DNA of 64,000 nt, from contig NZ_JBIGHY010000002.1 in NCBI RefSeq assembly GCF_043555865.1, forward strand, positions 310,001-374,000. The letters run 5' to 3'. The notes under the pieces were generated by a model, which had not been told where the DNA came from, searched no databases, and was given only the letters and a program-made list of their open reading frames with translations. This stretch comes from Pelomonas dachongensis. GTDB taxonomy: Bacteria; Pseudomonadota; Gammaproteobacteria; Burkholderiales; Burkholderiaceae_C. Of the stretch, positions 47,544 through 56,166 are shown piece after piece; positions within the stretch are counted from its first letter, which is position 1, and every line of letters begins with the position of its first letter. The translations under genes were made by a program, and so were the position numbers.

Positions 47544-47776
47544 TCGTGCCCCCAGATAGACGGTTCAGCGGACTGTGCGCCCTGTCGTGCCGGCAGGGCT
47601 GCGTTGCGAAGTCTTGCCCGCGCACTGCGAGAACTGCTGGATGGCCGCTGCAAGCGCGGCCGCGGCTCGCGCGGGGAAGCGGATTCTAGACGCGCCACCC
47701 GCTGCCCGCGGGCCGGGAAAAGTCCCGATACAACTGCATGTCCGGTACGCGCGCCCCCGCGCCGTTCAGCGCGTTA

Positions 47777-48343
47777 TTAGCGCGCCTTTGCGCGAATCTC
47801 GGGGATGGCCTTCTGCAGGTAATAGACCATCGACCAGATGGTCAGCACCACCGCGGCGTAGATCAGCCAGGTGCCCCACAGACGCGTGTCGACGAAGCCG
47901 AACAGCGTACTGTCGTACAGCAGGAAGGGGATGGCCACCATCTGCACCGTCGTCTTCAGCTTGCCGACCATGTGCACGGCCACGCTGCGCGACGCGCCGA
48001 TCTGGGCCATCCACTCGCGCAGCGCGGAGATCGCGATCTCACGCCCCACGATGACCAGAGCGACGAACGCGTTGACGCGGCCCAGTTCCAGCAGCACCAG
48101 CAAGGCGGAACAGACGAGGAACTTGTCGGCCACCGGGTCCAGGAAGGCGCCGAAGGACGAGGTCTGGTTGAGCTTGCGCGCCAGGTAGCCGTCCAGCCAG
48201 TCGGTCAGCGCGACGACGATGAACAGCACCGTCGCGAACAGGTTCTGGTGGGCGGGAGTCAGCTCGATGTGGAACACCCCGACGATCAGCGGGATTGCCA
48301 CGATGCGGGCCCAGGTCAGCAGTGTCGGCAGTGTCAGGAACAT
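47777..48343 (-). CDS. pgsA: CDP-diacylglycerol-glycerol-3-phosphate 3-phosphatidyltransferase
   Basis: An inner-membrane enzyme of 188 residues that makes phosphatidylglycerol phosphate. The CDP-alcohol phosphotransferase signature is intact: DWLDGYLARKL, then GAFLDPVADK, giving the D(x)2DG(x)2AR(x)8G(x)3D(x)3D pattern. The start at 48343 (MFLTLPTLLTWAR) is the family start; the frame extends further upstream without coding features. It belongs to the leftward uvrC to pgsA neighbourhood common in proteobacteria, here with an extra gene between them. Confidence 0.94.
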   Translation of the reverse strand: MFLTLPTLLTWARIVAIPLIVGVFHIELTPAHQNLFATVLFIVVALTDWLDGYLARKLNQTSSFGAFLDPVADKFLVCSALLVLLELGRVNAFVALVIVGREIAISALREWMAQIGASRSVAVHMVGKLKTTVQMVAIPFLLYDSTLFGFVDTRLWGTWLIYAAVVLTIWSMVYYLQKAIPEIRAKAR

Positions 48344-48378
48344 ATCAGTGCGCGCTCGGCCGTCCGGAGTGCACTGGG

Positions 48379-48417
48379 GCCCCCACGGGGGGCAGCGAGC
48401 GGAGTGAGCGTGGGGGC
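48379..48417. repeat. GC-rich palindromic repeat element
   Basis: GCCCCCACG (48379-48387) and CGTGGGGGC (48409-48417) are perfect inverted arms around a GCGAGCGGAGTGAGC-containing loop. Such elements are scattered in intergenic regions of many Burkholderiales genomes as I recall. It lies between the TonB-C-like gene and pgsA and could end transcripts in either direction. Confidence 0.6.
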
Positions 48418-48482
48418 TTGGACATCCACGCGATTGTGCCCAAGGGATGGACCCGGACCCACGAGGTTGTGGCGGGCGGCCC

Positions 48483-49016
48483 TCAGTCCAGCGAACGCGG
48501 CTTGAAACGGCGGTGCTCGTCGAAAAGAAAGGTCTCGGTGAAGCGCCAGGGCTCGGGCATGCGGCGCACGTCGCCGAACGGCGCAGCACGGTGCACGGCA
48601 TCGATGGCCATCTGCAGCGTCTCGGGGCCGAACTTCGGCGGCCGCACCACATGGATCTTGCGCACGCTGCCGTCGGCCTTGACCTCCACGTCCAGCACGA
48701 TGACGGTCAGCAGATGGGAAGGCGCCGGCGTCATGTAGCTGCGCTCGGGGTTGGCCATGACCAACCGTTCAGCCGCCTGGCGACGCAGCGCCTCATGCGT
48801 TCGCACCGGCTGGGGCGCGGGCATGCCCTTGGGCTGAGCCAGGTCGGCGGACGGCGACGACGTGGTTGCACCCGGTGCCGTGGGTGAGGACGAGACCACC
48901 GGCGCGAGCCGCGGCGCAGGCGCGGGGGCTGGCGCCTTCGGTGCGGCACCGCAGGCCGCAAGCAGCGGCGCGGCCAGCCAGTGGGTGGTGCGCTTCAGGC
49001 GATGGGTGATGGACAT
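48483..49016 (-). CDS. Putative lipoprotein with TonB-C-like domain
   Basis: A protein of 177 residues. The N-terminus has a basic region, a hydrophobic stretch and a lipobox-like LLAAC near residue 22, suggesting a lipoprotein. A Pro/Ala/Ser-rich linker follows to about residue 75. The last 80 residues resemble a TonB C-terminal domain (VIVLDVEVKADGSVRKIHVV, then AAPFGDVRRMPEPW). True TonB has a membrane anchor rather than a lipid, so energy transduction is not implied. It lies between uvrC (49 bp) and pgsA on the same strand. Function unknown. Confidence 0.75.
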   Translation of the reverse strand: MSITHRLKRTTHWLAAPLLAACGAAPKAPAPAPAPRLAPVVSSSPTAPGATTSSPSADLAQPKGMPAPQPVRTHEALRRQAAERLVMANPERSYMTPAPSHLLTVIVLDVEVKADGSVRKIHVVRPPKFGPETLQMAIDAVHRAAPFGDVRRMPEPWRFTETFLFDEHRRFKPRSLD

Positions 49017-49065
49017 GGTTTTCCTCTGGACACGGCAAGAATTGTCGCGGCTTGCCGCGGCCCCG

Positions 49066-51051
49066 TCAGTGCAGCGCGCGGTAGATCTCCTCGGCCAGCT
49101 CGCGCGAAATTCCCTTCACGCTGGCCAGTTCCTCGATGCTGGCGCCCGCCACGCCGCGCACGCCACCAAAGCGCTGCAGCAGCTGCGAGCGCTTCTTGGG
49201 CCCGACGCCGGGCACGTCTTCCAGCCGCGAGCCGCCGGTGCGAGCCGCCGCGCGCTTGGCGCGCATGCCGGTGATGGCGAAGCGGTGCGCCTCGTCACGG
49301 ATCTGCGCGACCAGCATCAGCGCAGCAGAATCGCGGCCGAGGTAGACCTTCTCGCGCCCATCGGCAAACACCAGCTCCTCCAGCCCGACCTTGCGGCCCT
49401 CGCCTTTCTCGACACCGGCGATCAGGCTGAGATCCAGCCCCAGTTCCTCGAACACTTCGCGCGCCATGCTGACCTGGCCACGACCGCCGTCCACCAGGAC
49501 CAGGTCGGGCAGCCTGCCCGTACCCAGCTGCGCCGACTCCGCCATCTTGCTGTAACGGCGCGTCAGCACCTGGCGCATGGCGGCGTAGTCATCGCCGCCG
49601 GTGATGCCCTCGATGGTGTAGCGCCGGTACTGGCTGCCCTGCATCTGGTGGCCCTCGAACACCACGCAGCTCGCCATCGTCGCCTCGCCGGCGGTGTGGC
49701 TGATGTCGAAGCATTCGACCCGGAATTTGTCGATCTCCGCGACGGACAGGTCCAGCGCCTCCACCAACGCGCGCGTGCGCGCCTGCTGCGAGCCCTCCTC
49801 GGCCAGCAGCCGGGCCAGCGCCAGCTCCACGCCGTTGATGCACATCTCCAGCCAGATGCGGCGCTGGCCACGCGGCTGCGCCTGCACGGTGACGCGACTG
49901 CCGGCCTGCGTGCCCAGCGCCTCGGCCAGCCCGGCATCCACGGGCTCGCTGACGATGACGAGGCCCGGCGGCGGCACCGCCAGGTAGTGCTGCGCGATGA
50001 AGGCCTCCAGCACCTGCCGCTCGGGCGACAGCAGCTCGTCGCCTTCCAGCTGCAGCGCGGTCGCGTCGTCGACATGCTTCGGGAAGAACGCGCGGTCGCC
50101 CAGGTGGCGGCCGCCGCGCACCATCGCCAGGTTCACGCAGGCACGGCCGCCCTGCACCTTGACGGCCAGGATGTCCACATCGCGGTCGCGGCCGGTGGCG
50201 CTGCTCTCCTCCACCACCTGTTGCTGCAACACCTTGGACAGCGCCTGGATCTGGTTGCGCACCTCGGCCGCCAGCTCGTACTGCATGCCCTCGGCGAACG
50301 CCATCATCTGCGCCTGCAGCGCGTCCATCACCGCGTCGGTCTCACCGCGCAGGAAGCGCACCGCGCTTTCGACGTTGCGCGCGTACTCGGCGGTCTGGCC
50401 CGCCGGCACGCAAGGGCCGGAACAGCGCTTGATCTGGTGCAGCAGACAGGGCCGGCTGCGGTTGTTGAAGACGCTGTCCTCGCAGGTGCGCAGCTTGAAA
50501 ACCTTCTGCATCAGCTGGATGGACTCCTTCACCGCCCACGCGCTGGGGAACGGGCCGAAGTACTGATGACGCCGGTCCACCGCGCCGCGGTAGTAGCTCA
50601 TGCGCGGCCAGTCGTGGCGGCTAAGCTTCAGGTAGGGGTAGCTCTTGTCGTCGCGGAACAGGATGTTGAACCGGGGGTTCAACGTCTTGATGAGGTTGTT
50701 CTCCAGCAGCAGCGCCTCGGCCTCGGTGCGCACCACCGTGGTTTCCATGCGCGCGATGCGCGACACCATCATGCCGATGCGCGAGCCGCCATGGTTCTTC
50801 TGGAAGTAGCTGGAGACGCGCTTCTTCAGCTCCCTGGCTTTGCCTACGTACAGCACCTCGTCCTTGGCGTCGAAGTATCGGTAGACCCCGGGCAGCGCCG
50901 GCAGCCCCGCGACCTCGACCAGCAGTTTGTCGCGCATCGCAAGAGCGGCAGCTTCGGCCTCGGCGGCCTGGGCCTTCTCGGCCGCCGCGATGGCGGCGCG
51001 CTCGTCGGGTTTCTCGGATTCTTCGGGGAGCAAAGGGGTCGGGTTCGACAT
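49066..51051 (-). CDS. uvrC: UvrABC excinuclease subunit C
   Basis: A nucleotide-excision-repair nuclease of 661 residues that makes both incisions around a lesion held by UvrB. Order: an acidic N-terminal extension of about 45 residues; GIY-YIG nuclease domain (LPGVYRYFDAKDEVLYVGKA); the cysteine-bearing CLLHQIKRCSGPC segment; UVR motif; RNase-H-like nuclease domain with DLVLVDGGRGQ; and C-terminal helix-hairpin-helix pair (LEDVPGVGPKKRSQLL). The start at 51051 is preferred because sequence before it is antisense to earP. The N-terminal Glu/Ala-rich extension is somewhat longer than in E. coli. Confidence 0.95.
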   Translation of the reverse strand: MSNPTPLLPEESEKPDERAAIAAAEKAQAAEAEAAALAMRDKLLVEVAGLPALPGVYRYFDAKDEVLYVGKARELKKRVSSYFQKNHGGSRIGMMVSRIARMETTVVRTEAEALLLENNLIKTLNPRFNILFRDDKSYPYLKLSRHDWPRMSYYRGAVDRRHQYFGPFPSAWAVKESIQLMQKVFKLRTCEDSVFNNRSRPCLLHQIKRCSGPCVPAGQTAEYARNVESAVRFLRGETDAVMDALQAQMMAFAEGMQYELAAEVRNQIQALSKVLQQQVVEESSATGRDRDVDILAVKVQGGRACVNLAMVRGGRHLGDRAFFPKHVDDATALQLEGDELLSPERQVLEAFIAQHYLAVPPPGLVIVSEPVDAGLAEALGTQAGSRVTVQAQPRGQRRIWLEMCINGVELALARLLAEEGSQQARTRALVEALDLSVAEIDKFRVECFDISHTAGEATMASCVVFEGHQMQGSQYRRYTIEGITGGDDYAAMRQVLTRRYSKMAESAQLGTGRLPDLVLVDGGRGQVSMAREVFEELGLDLSLIAGVEKGEGRKVGLEELVFADGREKVYLGRDSAALMLVAQIRDEAHRFAITGMRAKRAAARTGGSRLEDVPGVGPKKRSQLLQRFGGVRGVAGASIEELASVKGISRELAEEIYRALH

Positions 51052-51071
51052 GGGACCGGATTTTGGCCTGG

Positions 51072-51077
51072 GACAAT
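51072..51077 (+). promoter_or_regulatory. -10-like hexamer close to earP start
   Basis: GACAAT preceded by TG one base upstream (extended -10) ends 8 nt before the earP ATG, without a Shine-Dalgarno sequence. Confidence 0.35.
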
Positions 51078-51085
51078 GCCGCCCC

Positions 51086-52105
51086 ATGACAGTGCCTCTC
51101 TGGGACATCTTCTGCCGTGTCATCGACAACCACGGCGACCTGGGCGTGTGCTGGCGGCTGGCCCGCGATGTCGCCGCACGCGGCGCCCACGTGCGGCTGT
51201 GGGTGGACGATGCGTCGGCCCTGGCCTGGATGGCGCCCGAGCGCCCCGCCGCCATCGAGGTGCGCGATTGGCCGGCCGGTCCGATCGATGTCGACAGCGG
51301 CGACGTGGTCATCGAAGCCTTCGGCTGCGAGCTGCCGCCCGCCTTCGTCGAGCGGATGTCGCAGCGCCGGCCGGCCTGGATCAACCTGGAATACCTCAGC
51401 GCCGAGAGCTACGTGGAGCGCAGTCACGGCCTGTCCTCGCCGCAGTTCCACGGCCCTGGCGCCGGGCTGAAGAAGCGCTTCTTTTACCCCGGCTTCACGC
51501 CGCGCACGGGCGGCCTGCTGCGTGAGCCCGGGCTGCTGCAGCAAATCGACCGCTTCGACGGCCACGCCTGGCTGGCCGCACATGGCTGGGCGCCGCGGCC
51601 GGGGGAGCGCGTCATCAGCCTGTTCTGCTACGAGAACCCTCGGCTGCCGCAGCTGCTGGACGCACTGGCTGAGGAGCCGACCGTGCTGCTGGCCTGCCCG
51701 GGCTGGGCCCAGTCGCGCATCGGGCCGCGCGGGAGGCTGCGAACGATCGCCCTCCCCTACCTGGCCCAGGACGACTACGACCGGCTGCTATGGGCCAGCA
51801 ACCTGAACCTGGTGCGCGGCGAGGACTCGTTCGTGCGCGCGCAATGGGCCGGCAAGCCTTTCGTCTGGCACATCTACCCGCAGCACGACGGCGCGCATGG
51901 CCCGAAGCTGACTGCCTTTTTGGACCAGTCCGGCCTGCCGTCGACATGGTCGCGGTTCTGGCGCGGCTGGAACGGCCTGGGCGACGAAGCGCCGCTGCCG
52001 GCGCTCGACGCGACGCCGTTCCTGCGCTGGCGTGCGCAGTTGGCGGCGCAGCCCGATCTACTGGTCCAGCTGATGCAGTTCATCAAGGGTTTACAGCTAG
52101 AATAA
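51086..52105 (+). CDS. earP: EF-P arginine rhamnosyltransferase
   Basis: A cytosolic glycosyltransferase of 339 residues that transfers rhamnose from dTDP-rhamnose to a conserved Arg of elongation factor P. The N-terminal catalytic signature VIDNHGDLGVCWRLA with Asp14 and Asp18 is intact, as are FFYPGF and the sugar-nucleotide region VRGEDSFVRAQWAGKP. It is somewhat short of the roughly 370-380 residues usual for the family. It is followed 91 bp later by efp, its only known substrate, and is divergent from uvrC. Confidence 0.93.
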   Translation: MTVPLWDIFCRVIDNHGDLGVCWRLARDVAARGAHVRLWVDDASALAWMAPERPAAIEVRDWPAGPIDVDSGDVVIEAFGCELPPAFVERMSQRRPAWINLEYLSAESYVERSHGLSSPQFHGPGAGLKKRFFYPGFTPRTGGLLREPGLLQQIDRFDGHAWLAAHGWAPRPGERVISLFCYENPRLPQLLDALAEEPTVLLACPGWAQSRIGPRGRLRTIALPYLAQDDYDRLLWASNLNLVRGEDSFVRAQWAGKPFVWHIYPQHDGAHGPKLTAFLDQSGLPSTWSRFWRGWNGLGDEAPLPALDATPFLRWRAQLAAQPDLLVQLMQFIKGLQLE

Positions 52106-52196
52106 CGGGCTTTGCCGCGCCACGCCGGGATGTTTTCGGAGTCTGGTGCGCACCCCAGCCGGCTTTTCGCTGCCGGCCTCACCTCGAGATACCACC

Positions 52197-52751
52197 ATGA
52201 AACTCGCACAAGAAATCCGCGCCGGCAACGTGATCATGCAGGGCAAGGACCCGATGGTCGTCCTGAAGACCGAATACAGCCGTGGTGGCCGCGGTGCCGC
52301 GACCGTGCGCATCAAGATGAAGAACCTGCTGAACGGCTCTGGCGCCGAGCTGGTCTTCAAGGCTGACGACAAGATGGAGCAGATCATCCTCGACAAGAAG
52401 GAGTGCACCTACTCCTATTTCGCCGACCCGATGTATGTCTTCATGGACACCGAGTACAACCAGTACGAGGTCGAGTCCGAGAACATGGGCGACGGCATCT
52501 CCTACCTGGAAGACGGTATGGCCGCAGAAGTGACCTTCTACGACGGCAAGGCCATCTCCATCGAGCTGCCCACCAGCGTGGTTCGCGAGATCGAAACGGA
52601 ACCCGCTGTCAAGGGCGACACGTCGGGCAAGGTCATGAAGCCCGCCCGCCTGAAGGGCACCGGCTTCGAGATCAACGTGCCGCTGTTCGTCGAGAACGGC
52701 GACAAGATCGAAATCGACACCCGCACGCACGAGTACCGCAAGCGCGTCTGA
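52197..52751 (+). CDS. efp: Translation elongation factor P
   Basis: A factor of 184 residues that rescues ribosomes stalled at consecutive prolines. It shows the three-domain EF-P layout, and the tip loop reads SRGGRG, placing Arg32 at the modification site. This is the EarP-dependent subtype rather than the lysine type. The start at ATG 52197 is the family start; an in-frame codon 51 bp upstream would add a non-family lead. The 91-bp leader contains inverted GCCGGC arms at 52158-52163 and 52172-52177. A strong terminator follows. Confidence 0.96.
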   Translation: MKLAQEIRAGNVIMQGKDPMVVLKTEYSRGGRGAATVRIKMKNLLNGSGAELVFKADDKMEQIILDKKECTYSYFADPMYVFMDTEYNQYEVESENMGDGISYLEDGMAAEVTFYDGKAISIELPTSVVREIETEPAVKGDTSGKVMKPARLKGTGFEINVPLFVENGDKIEIDTRTHEYRKRV

Positions 52752-52773
52752 CGTTGCCGCTCGCGCCAGCAAC

Positions 52774-52797
52774 AACGCCCGCTTCAGCGGGCGTTTT
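52774..52797 (+). terminator. Rho-independent terminator after efp
   Basis: AACGCCCGCT (52774-52783) pairs with AGCGGGCGTT (52786-52795), followed by TTTT overlapping the stem end. It is placed 22 bp after the efp stop and abuts the convergent small gene. Confidence 0.85.
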
Positions 52798-52800
52798 GCT

Positions 52801-53028
52801 TTACAGCGTGTCGTCGGACAGGTCGGGGACTTCGATTTCAGCGTCGATCTCGCTGTCGAACGCGGCTGACGCGGAGCCCTTCATCGGGATCCAGGGGCGG
52901 TCCAGCGGGCGGTAGACGCGGCGCTGCAGGCGGGCCAGGCGGTCGGACGTCTCGACCGCGCGCATGACCTGCTCGGGGGCGATCAGCATGGCGAACGGAT
53001 CGGCAAGGTGAGAGGTGGTGGTCAGCAT
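52801..53028 (-). CDS. Small hypothetical protein, conserved-looking
   Basis: A protein of 75 residues from ATG 53028. It contains a helical segment (AVETSDRLARLQRRVYRPL) followed by DRPWIPM and an acidic Asp/Glu tail. The tail makes it very acidic at the C-terminus and basic in the middle. A GAGG-type ribosome binding site precedes this start; an in-frame ATG at 53094 would add 22 residues of poorer character. I recall similar small proteins near efp or elsewhere in Burkholderiales but cannot name a family. Function unknown. Confidence 0.6.
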   Translation of the reverse strand: MLTTTSHLADPFAMLIAPEQVMRAVETSDRLARLQRRVYRPLDRPWIPMKGSASAAFDSEIDAEIEVPDLSDDTL

Positions 53029-53145
53029 GGTGGGCCTCGCTTGGAATCGATGACTGCACTGTAGGCAGGCCGTCCCAGTCCAACCAGTCGGCATCTGACG
53101 CGAGGCGCTGTAAGACTTTCCCCTACACGCCCATCTGGCCGAGAA

Positions 53146-53811
53146 CTATTTGGCAGCACCGGCCGCGCGCCCGCGCTCCTGCCGTTCCTGCATCAGCCGA
53201 CGCAGGTCTTTGGCCATCGCATCGCGCCCGCCGCGCACGGCGAAGTCCGCCGCCGTCAGCTCCTGCTCGTTGGCGGCACGCGGCTCGGCGCCGGCCTTGA
53301 TCAGCAGCGGCACGAGATCGCCGCCGCCGTAGCGCGCCGCCATCATCAGCGGTGTGGTGCCGTTGTCGGAGCGCGCGTTCAATTCGGCCCCCTGCGCGAT
53401 CAGGAAGGCCGCGACGCCGTTGTCCGGCCCGCTGCACGCATAGTGCAGCGGCGTCCAGCCCGCCCGGTTGACCGCGGCGCCGCGCTTCACCAGCGCCTGC
53501 GCCATCGGCAGCGAGCCTCGGATGGCCGCCAGCATCAGCGCCGTCTCGCCATTGGCATTGGCGGCATTCACGTCGACCTGGGGCGATGCCAGCAGCGCCT
53601 CCAACGCACGGCTTGAGCCCTCGCGCACGGCCGTGAACAGGGCCGTGCGGCCGCGCGAGTCGGTCAGGTTGGGGTCCACGCCCTGCTGCAGCTGCGCCGC
53701 GATGCCACGCGGGTCGTTGAACTCGGCGGCCTTGACAAAATCCTCGACGGACGCGGCGCCGTGCGCCACGCTGGCCGCGGCCAGGGCCACGGCGGCAAAC
53801 CAGTGCTTCAT
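53146..53811 (-). CDS. Ankyrin-repeat periplasmic protein
   Basis: A protein of 221 residues with a signal peptide ending VAHGA and then about five ankyrin repeats. Repeats of about 33 residues are clear: DSRGRTALFTAVREGSS, NGETALMLAAIRGSL, GWTPLHYACSG and NGTTPLMMAARYGG. The C-terminus is a basic helix. Ankyrin repeats mediate protein binding; the partner is unknown. Its ATG overlaps the tatD stop (ATGA at 53808-53811), making it the last gene of the mltG-tmk-holB-pilZ-tatD operon. This placement is typical of Burkholderiales. Confidence 0.9.
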   Translation of the reverse strand: MKHWFAAVALAAASVAHGAASVEDFVKAAEFNDPRGIAAQLQQGVDPNLTDSRGRTALFTAVREGSSRALEALLASPQVDVNAANANGETALMLAAIRGSLPMAQALVKRGAAVNRAGWTPLHYACSGPDNGVAAFLIAQGAELNARSDNGTTPLMMAARYGGGDLVPLLIKAGAEPRAANEQELTAADFAVRGGRDAMAKDLRRLMQERQERGRAAGAAK

Positions 53812-54593
53812 GACAACTCCGGGAGCTTGAAGAGGCGGCGCGTGTTGGCCGTCGTGATGGCGGCCAACTCCGGAACGGGCAGGCCCACCGCGCTCGCCAC
53901 GGCCTGGGCCACATGCGGCACGTAGGCCGGCGAGTTGGTCTTGCCGCGGTGGGGTATGGGCGCCAGGTAGGGACTGTCGGTCTCAATCAGCACGCGGTCC
54001 AGCGGCAGCAGCGGCAGCAGGTCGCGCAAGTCCTGCGCGTTCTTGAAGCTGACGATACCGGAGAACGAGATGTAGTAGCCGCGCTCCACCGCGGCCAACG
54101 CCACGTCGGCCGACTCGGTGAAGCAATGGAACACGCCACCGGCCTGCTCCGCACCCTCCTCGTCCATCAAGCGCAGCGTGTCGGCGGCGCTAGAGCGGGT
54201 GTGCACCACCAGCGGCTTGTCCGCCTGCTTCGCCGCACGGATGTGGGTGCGAAAACGCTCTCGCTGCCATTCCATGTCGTCGATGCTGCGGCCGTTCAGC
54301 CGGTAGTAGTCCAGCCCGGTCTCGCCGATGGCGACCACCCGCGGCAGCGCGGCCAGCCGCACCAGCTCGGCCACGTCCGGCTCGCGCATGTCCTCGGTGT
54401 CGGGATGCACCCCGACGGTGGACCACAGCATGTCGTGCGCCATGGCCAGGCCGTGCACGGTCTCGAAATCCTCCATCTGGGTGCAGATGCAGATGGCCTG
54501 CAGCACCTGCGCGGCACGCATGTCGGACAGGATGTCGGGGAGCCGCTCTTTCAGCTCAGGAAAGCTGAGGTGGCAATGGGAATCGATGAACAT
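53808..54593 (-). CDS. TatD family metal-dependent hydrolase
   Basis: A TIM-barrel hydrolase of 261 residues with the TatD metal ligands: DSHCHL at residues 4-9, Glu in IGETGLDYY, His in VVHTRSS, HCFTE, and Asp in ETDSPYLAP. Members act as DNases or D-aminoacyl-tRNA-type hydrolases, but the physiological substrate is not settled. The position after pilZ and holB is conserved (YcfH-like). It overlaps the downstream ankyrin gene by 4 bp. Confidence 0.93.
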   Translation of the reverse strand: MFIDSHCHLSFPELKERLPDILSDMRAAQVLQAICICTQMEDFETVHGLAMAHDMLWSTVGVHPDTEDMREPDVAELVRLAALPRVVAIGETGLDYYRLNGRSIDDMEWQRERFRTHIRAAKQADKPLVVHTRSSAADTLRLMDEEGAEQAGGVFHCFTESADVALAAVERGYYISFSGIVSFKNAQDLRDLLPLLPLDRVLIETDSPYLAPIPHRGKTNSPAYVPHVAQAVASAVGLPVPELAAITTANTRRLFKLPELS

Positions 54594-54631
54594 CGGTCAG
54601 CGGCGCCCGGCGCACATGCCGGACGGTCAAT

Positions 54632-55081
54632 TCAAAGGGTCTGCGTCGGCTTGCTCGACGACACGGCCGTGCCCAGGATCTCCTCGATGCGCACGCGGAT
54701 CAGCCGGGTCTTCTCGTCGCCGGGGAAGCGCACGCCCACGCCCTGGGTGCGGCCGCCCGACGCATTGGCCGGCGTCAGCCAGGCCACTTTGCCGGCGACG
54801 GGGTAGCGCTGGTTGTCCTCGGGCAGCGCTAGCAGCAGGTAGATGTCCTCGCCGAGCTTGTAGTCGCGCGGGGTCGGCACGAACAGCCCCCCCTCGGTGA
54901 AGGCCGGGATGTAGGCGGCGAACAGCGCCGACTTCTCGCGGAACACCAGCTGGATGACGCTGGGCCGCGCCCCCGAACTGGCGCCCTGCCCGCCCACCGT
55001 CGGCAGCGGCAGCGAGCCGCCCAGCTGGCTGGGCTGGAATTGCAAAGAGTTCGGACCCTGCTTGGAATTGGCGTCGCTCAT
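54632..55081 (-). CDS. pilZ: PilZ-domain protein, type IV pilus PilZ subtype
   Basis: A protein of 149 residues in the operon position between holB and tatD where canonical PilZ is found. After a low-complexity N-terminus of about 45 residues, the PilZ barrel shows LVFREKSALFAAYIPAF, EGGLFVPTPRDYKLG and VAGKVAWLTP. The RxxxR and D/NxSxxG motifs needed to bind cyclic-di-GMP are absent, as in Pseudomonas PilZ, so a structural pilus-assembly role is more likely. TACACT lies 6 nt before the ATG and might be an internal promoter. Confidence 0.88.
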   Translation of the reverse strand: MSDANSKQGPNSLQFQPSQLGGSLPLPTVGGQGASSGARPSVIQLVFREKSALFAAYIPAFTEGGLFVPTPRDYKLGEDIYLLLALPEDNQRYPVAGKVAWLTPANASGGRTQGVGVRFPGDEKTRLIRVRIEEILGTAVSSSKPTQTL

Positions 55082-55158
55082 GGCCCGAGTGTAAGAGCCC
55101 AGAAACGGCAGTTGAGCACGCCCGCTGGTCCGGCGCTTCAGGCCGCCAGCTGCCGTTC

Positions 55159-56166
55159 CTAGGCTCCGCGCATTGAGGCTGCCACTGCCGCCTGCGCCTG
55201 AGCCACCAGCGCTTCGATCCACAGGCTGGCGTTCAGCGGGTGATCGGCATGACGCGCGGCGCGGCGCAGTTCGGCGTCCCAGGCCAGCAGCGGTCTGGCG
55301 CGCTTTGGCACCGGCAGCGAGGCCGTGGCGAAAAACTGGCCCGGCTGGCCGTGGCTGCGGCGGACGAGGTCGTGGCACAGGCGTTGCAGCGCGTCGATCG
55401 CACGCGGCGGCGCCAGCTCGCTGAGCGCCGCGACCTCGCCACGCGCGACCCGCTTCGGGAGGGCCTGCCAGGCCGCGTCGCTCAGGCCGGCCTCTGCCCA
55501 CGCCAACGCCTGCTGCGGCCGGCCGCCGGTTGCGGCCAGCAGGCCGGCAGCCTCCTTCACGCCCTTGGCCTGCAGCCATGCCAGCGCGTCTGCGGTGTCG
55601 GGCAGCGACAGGGGGAGCGGCTGGCAGCGGCTGCGGATGGTGGGCAGCAGGCCGGCGCTGTCATGGCTGGCGAGCACGAAGCGCAGCAGGCCGGCCGGCT
55701 CCTCCAGCGTCTTCAGCAGCGCATTGGCCGCGACGCCGTTCAGCGCCTCCGCCGGGAAGATGACTACGACCTTGGCCTTGCCCCGTGCCGAAGTCGCCTG
55801 CGCAAAAGACAGCAGGTTGCGCACAGCCTCCACCTTGATCTCGCGGCTGGGCTTGGCCTTGCCGGCCTTGGTGTCGGGCTCCTCGAACGGCAGCCCCAGC
55901 GACTCTCGTGCCGGTGCGTCCAGCGCTTCCGGCAGCAGCAGCTGGAAGTCAGGGTGCGTGCCACTCGCAAACAGCTTGCAGCTGGGGCACTGGTTGCAGG
56001 CCGGCTGCGACGGCGCGGCAGACTCGCACAGCCAACTCTGCGCAAGCTTGACGGCCAGTTCCAGCTGACCCACGCCCGCCGGCCCCTGCACGAGCAGCGC
56101 GTGCGAGCGGGCCCGCGCCAGCGCATCGGCCAGCGGGGCTTGCAACCACGGCAGATCGGCGTTCAT
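55159..56166 (-). CDS. holB: DNA polymerase III delta-prime subunit
   Basis: A clamp-loader subunit of 335 residues. The AAA+ fold shows a P-loop written GPAGVGQLELA, in which the lysine is replaced, as expected for the non-hydrolysing delta-prime subunit. It also has a zinc module CNQCPSC and sensor regions (AANALLKTLEEP, IRSRCQPLPL, where SRC is conserved). The start at 56166 overlaps the tmk stop by 4 bp (ATGA). It acts with delta and tau/gamma to load the sliding clamp. Confidence 0.93.
   Translation of the reverse strand: MNADLPWLQAPLADALARARSHALLVQGPAGVGQLELAVKLAQSWLCESAAPSQPACNQCPSCKLFASGTHPDFQLLLPEALDAPARESLGLPFEEPDTKAGKAKPSREIKVEAVRNLLSFAQATSARGKAKVVVIFPAEALNGVAANALLKTLEEPAGLLRFVLASHDSAGLLPTIRSRCQPLPLSLPDTADALAWLQAKGVKEAAGLLAATGGRPQQALAWAEAGLSDAAWQALPKRVARGEVAALSELAPPRAIDALQRLCHDLVRRSHGQPGQFFATASLPVPKRARPLLAWDAELRRAARHADHPLNASLWIEALVAQAQAAVAASMRGA

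Noticed and set aside
52158..52177. GCCGGC inverted arms in the efp leader as a riboswitch or attenuator
   Set aside because: The stem is only 6 bp with an 8-nt loop, no T tract and no wider conserved structure. It is expected by chance at this GC content.
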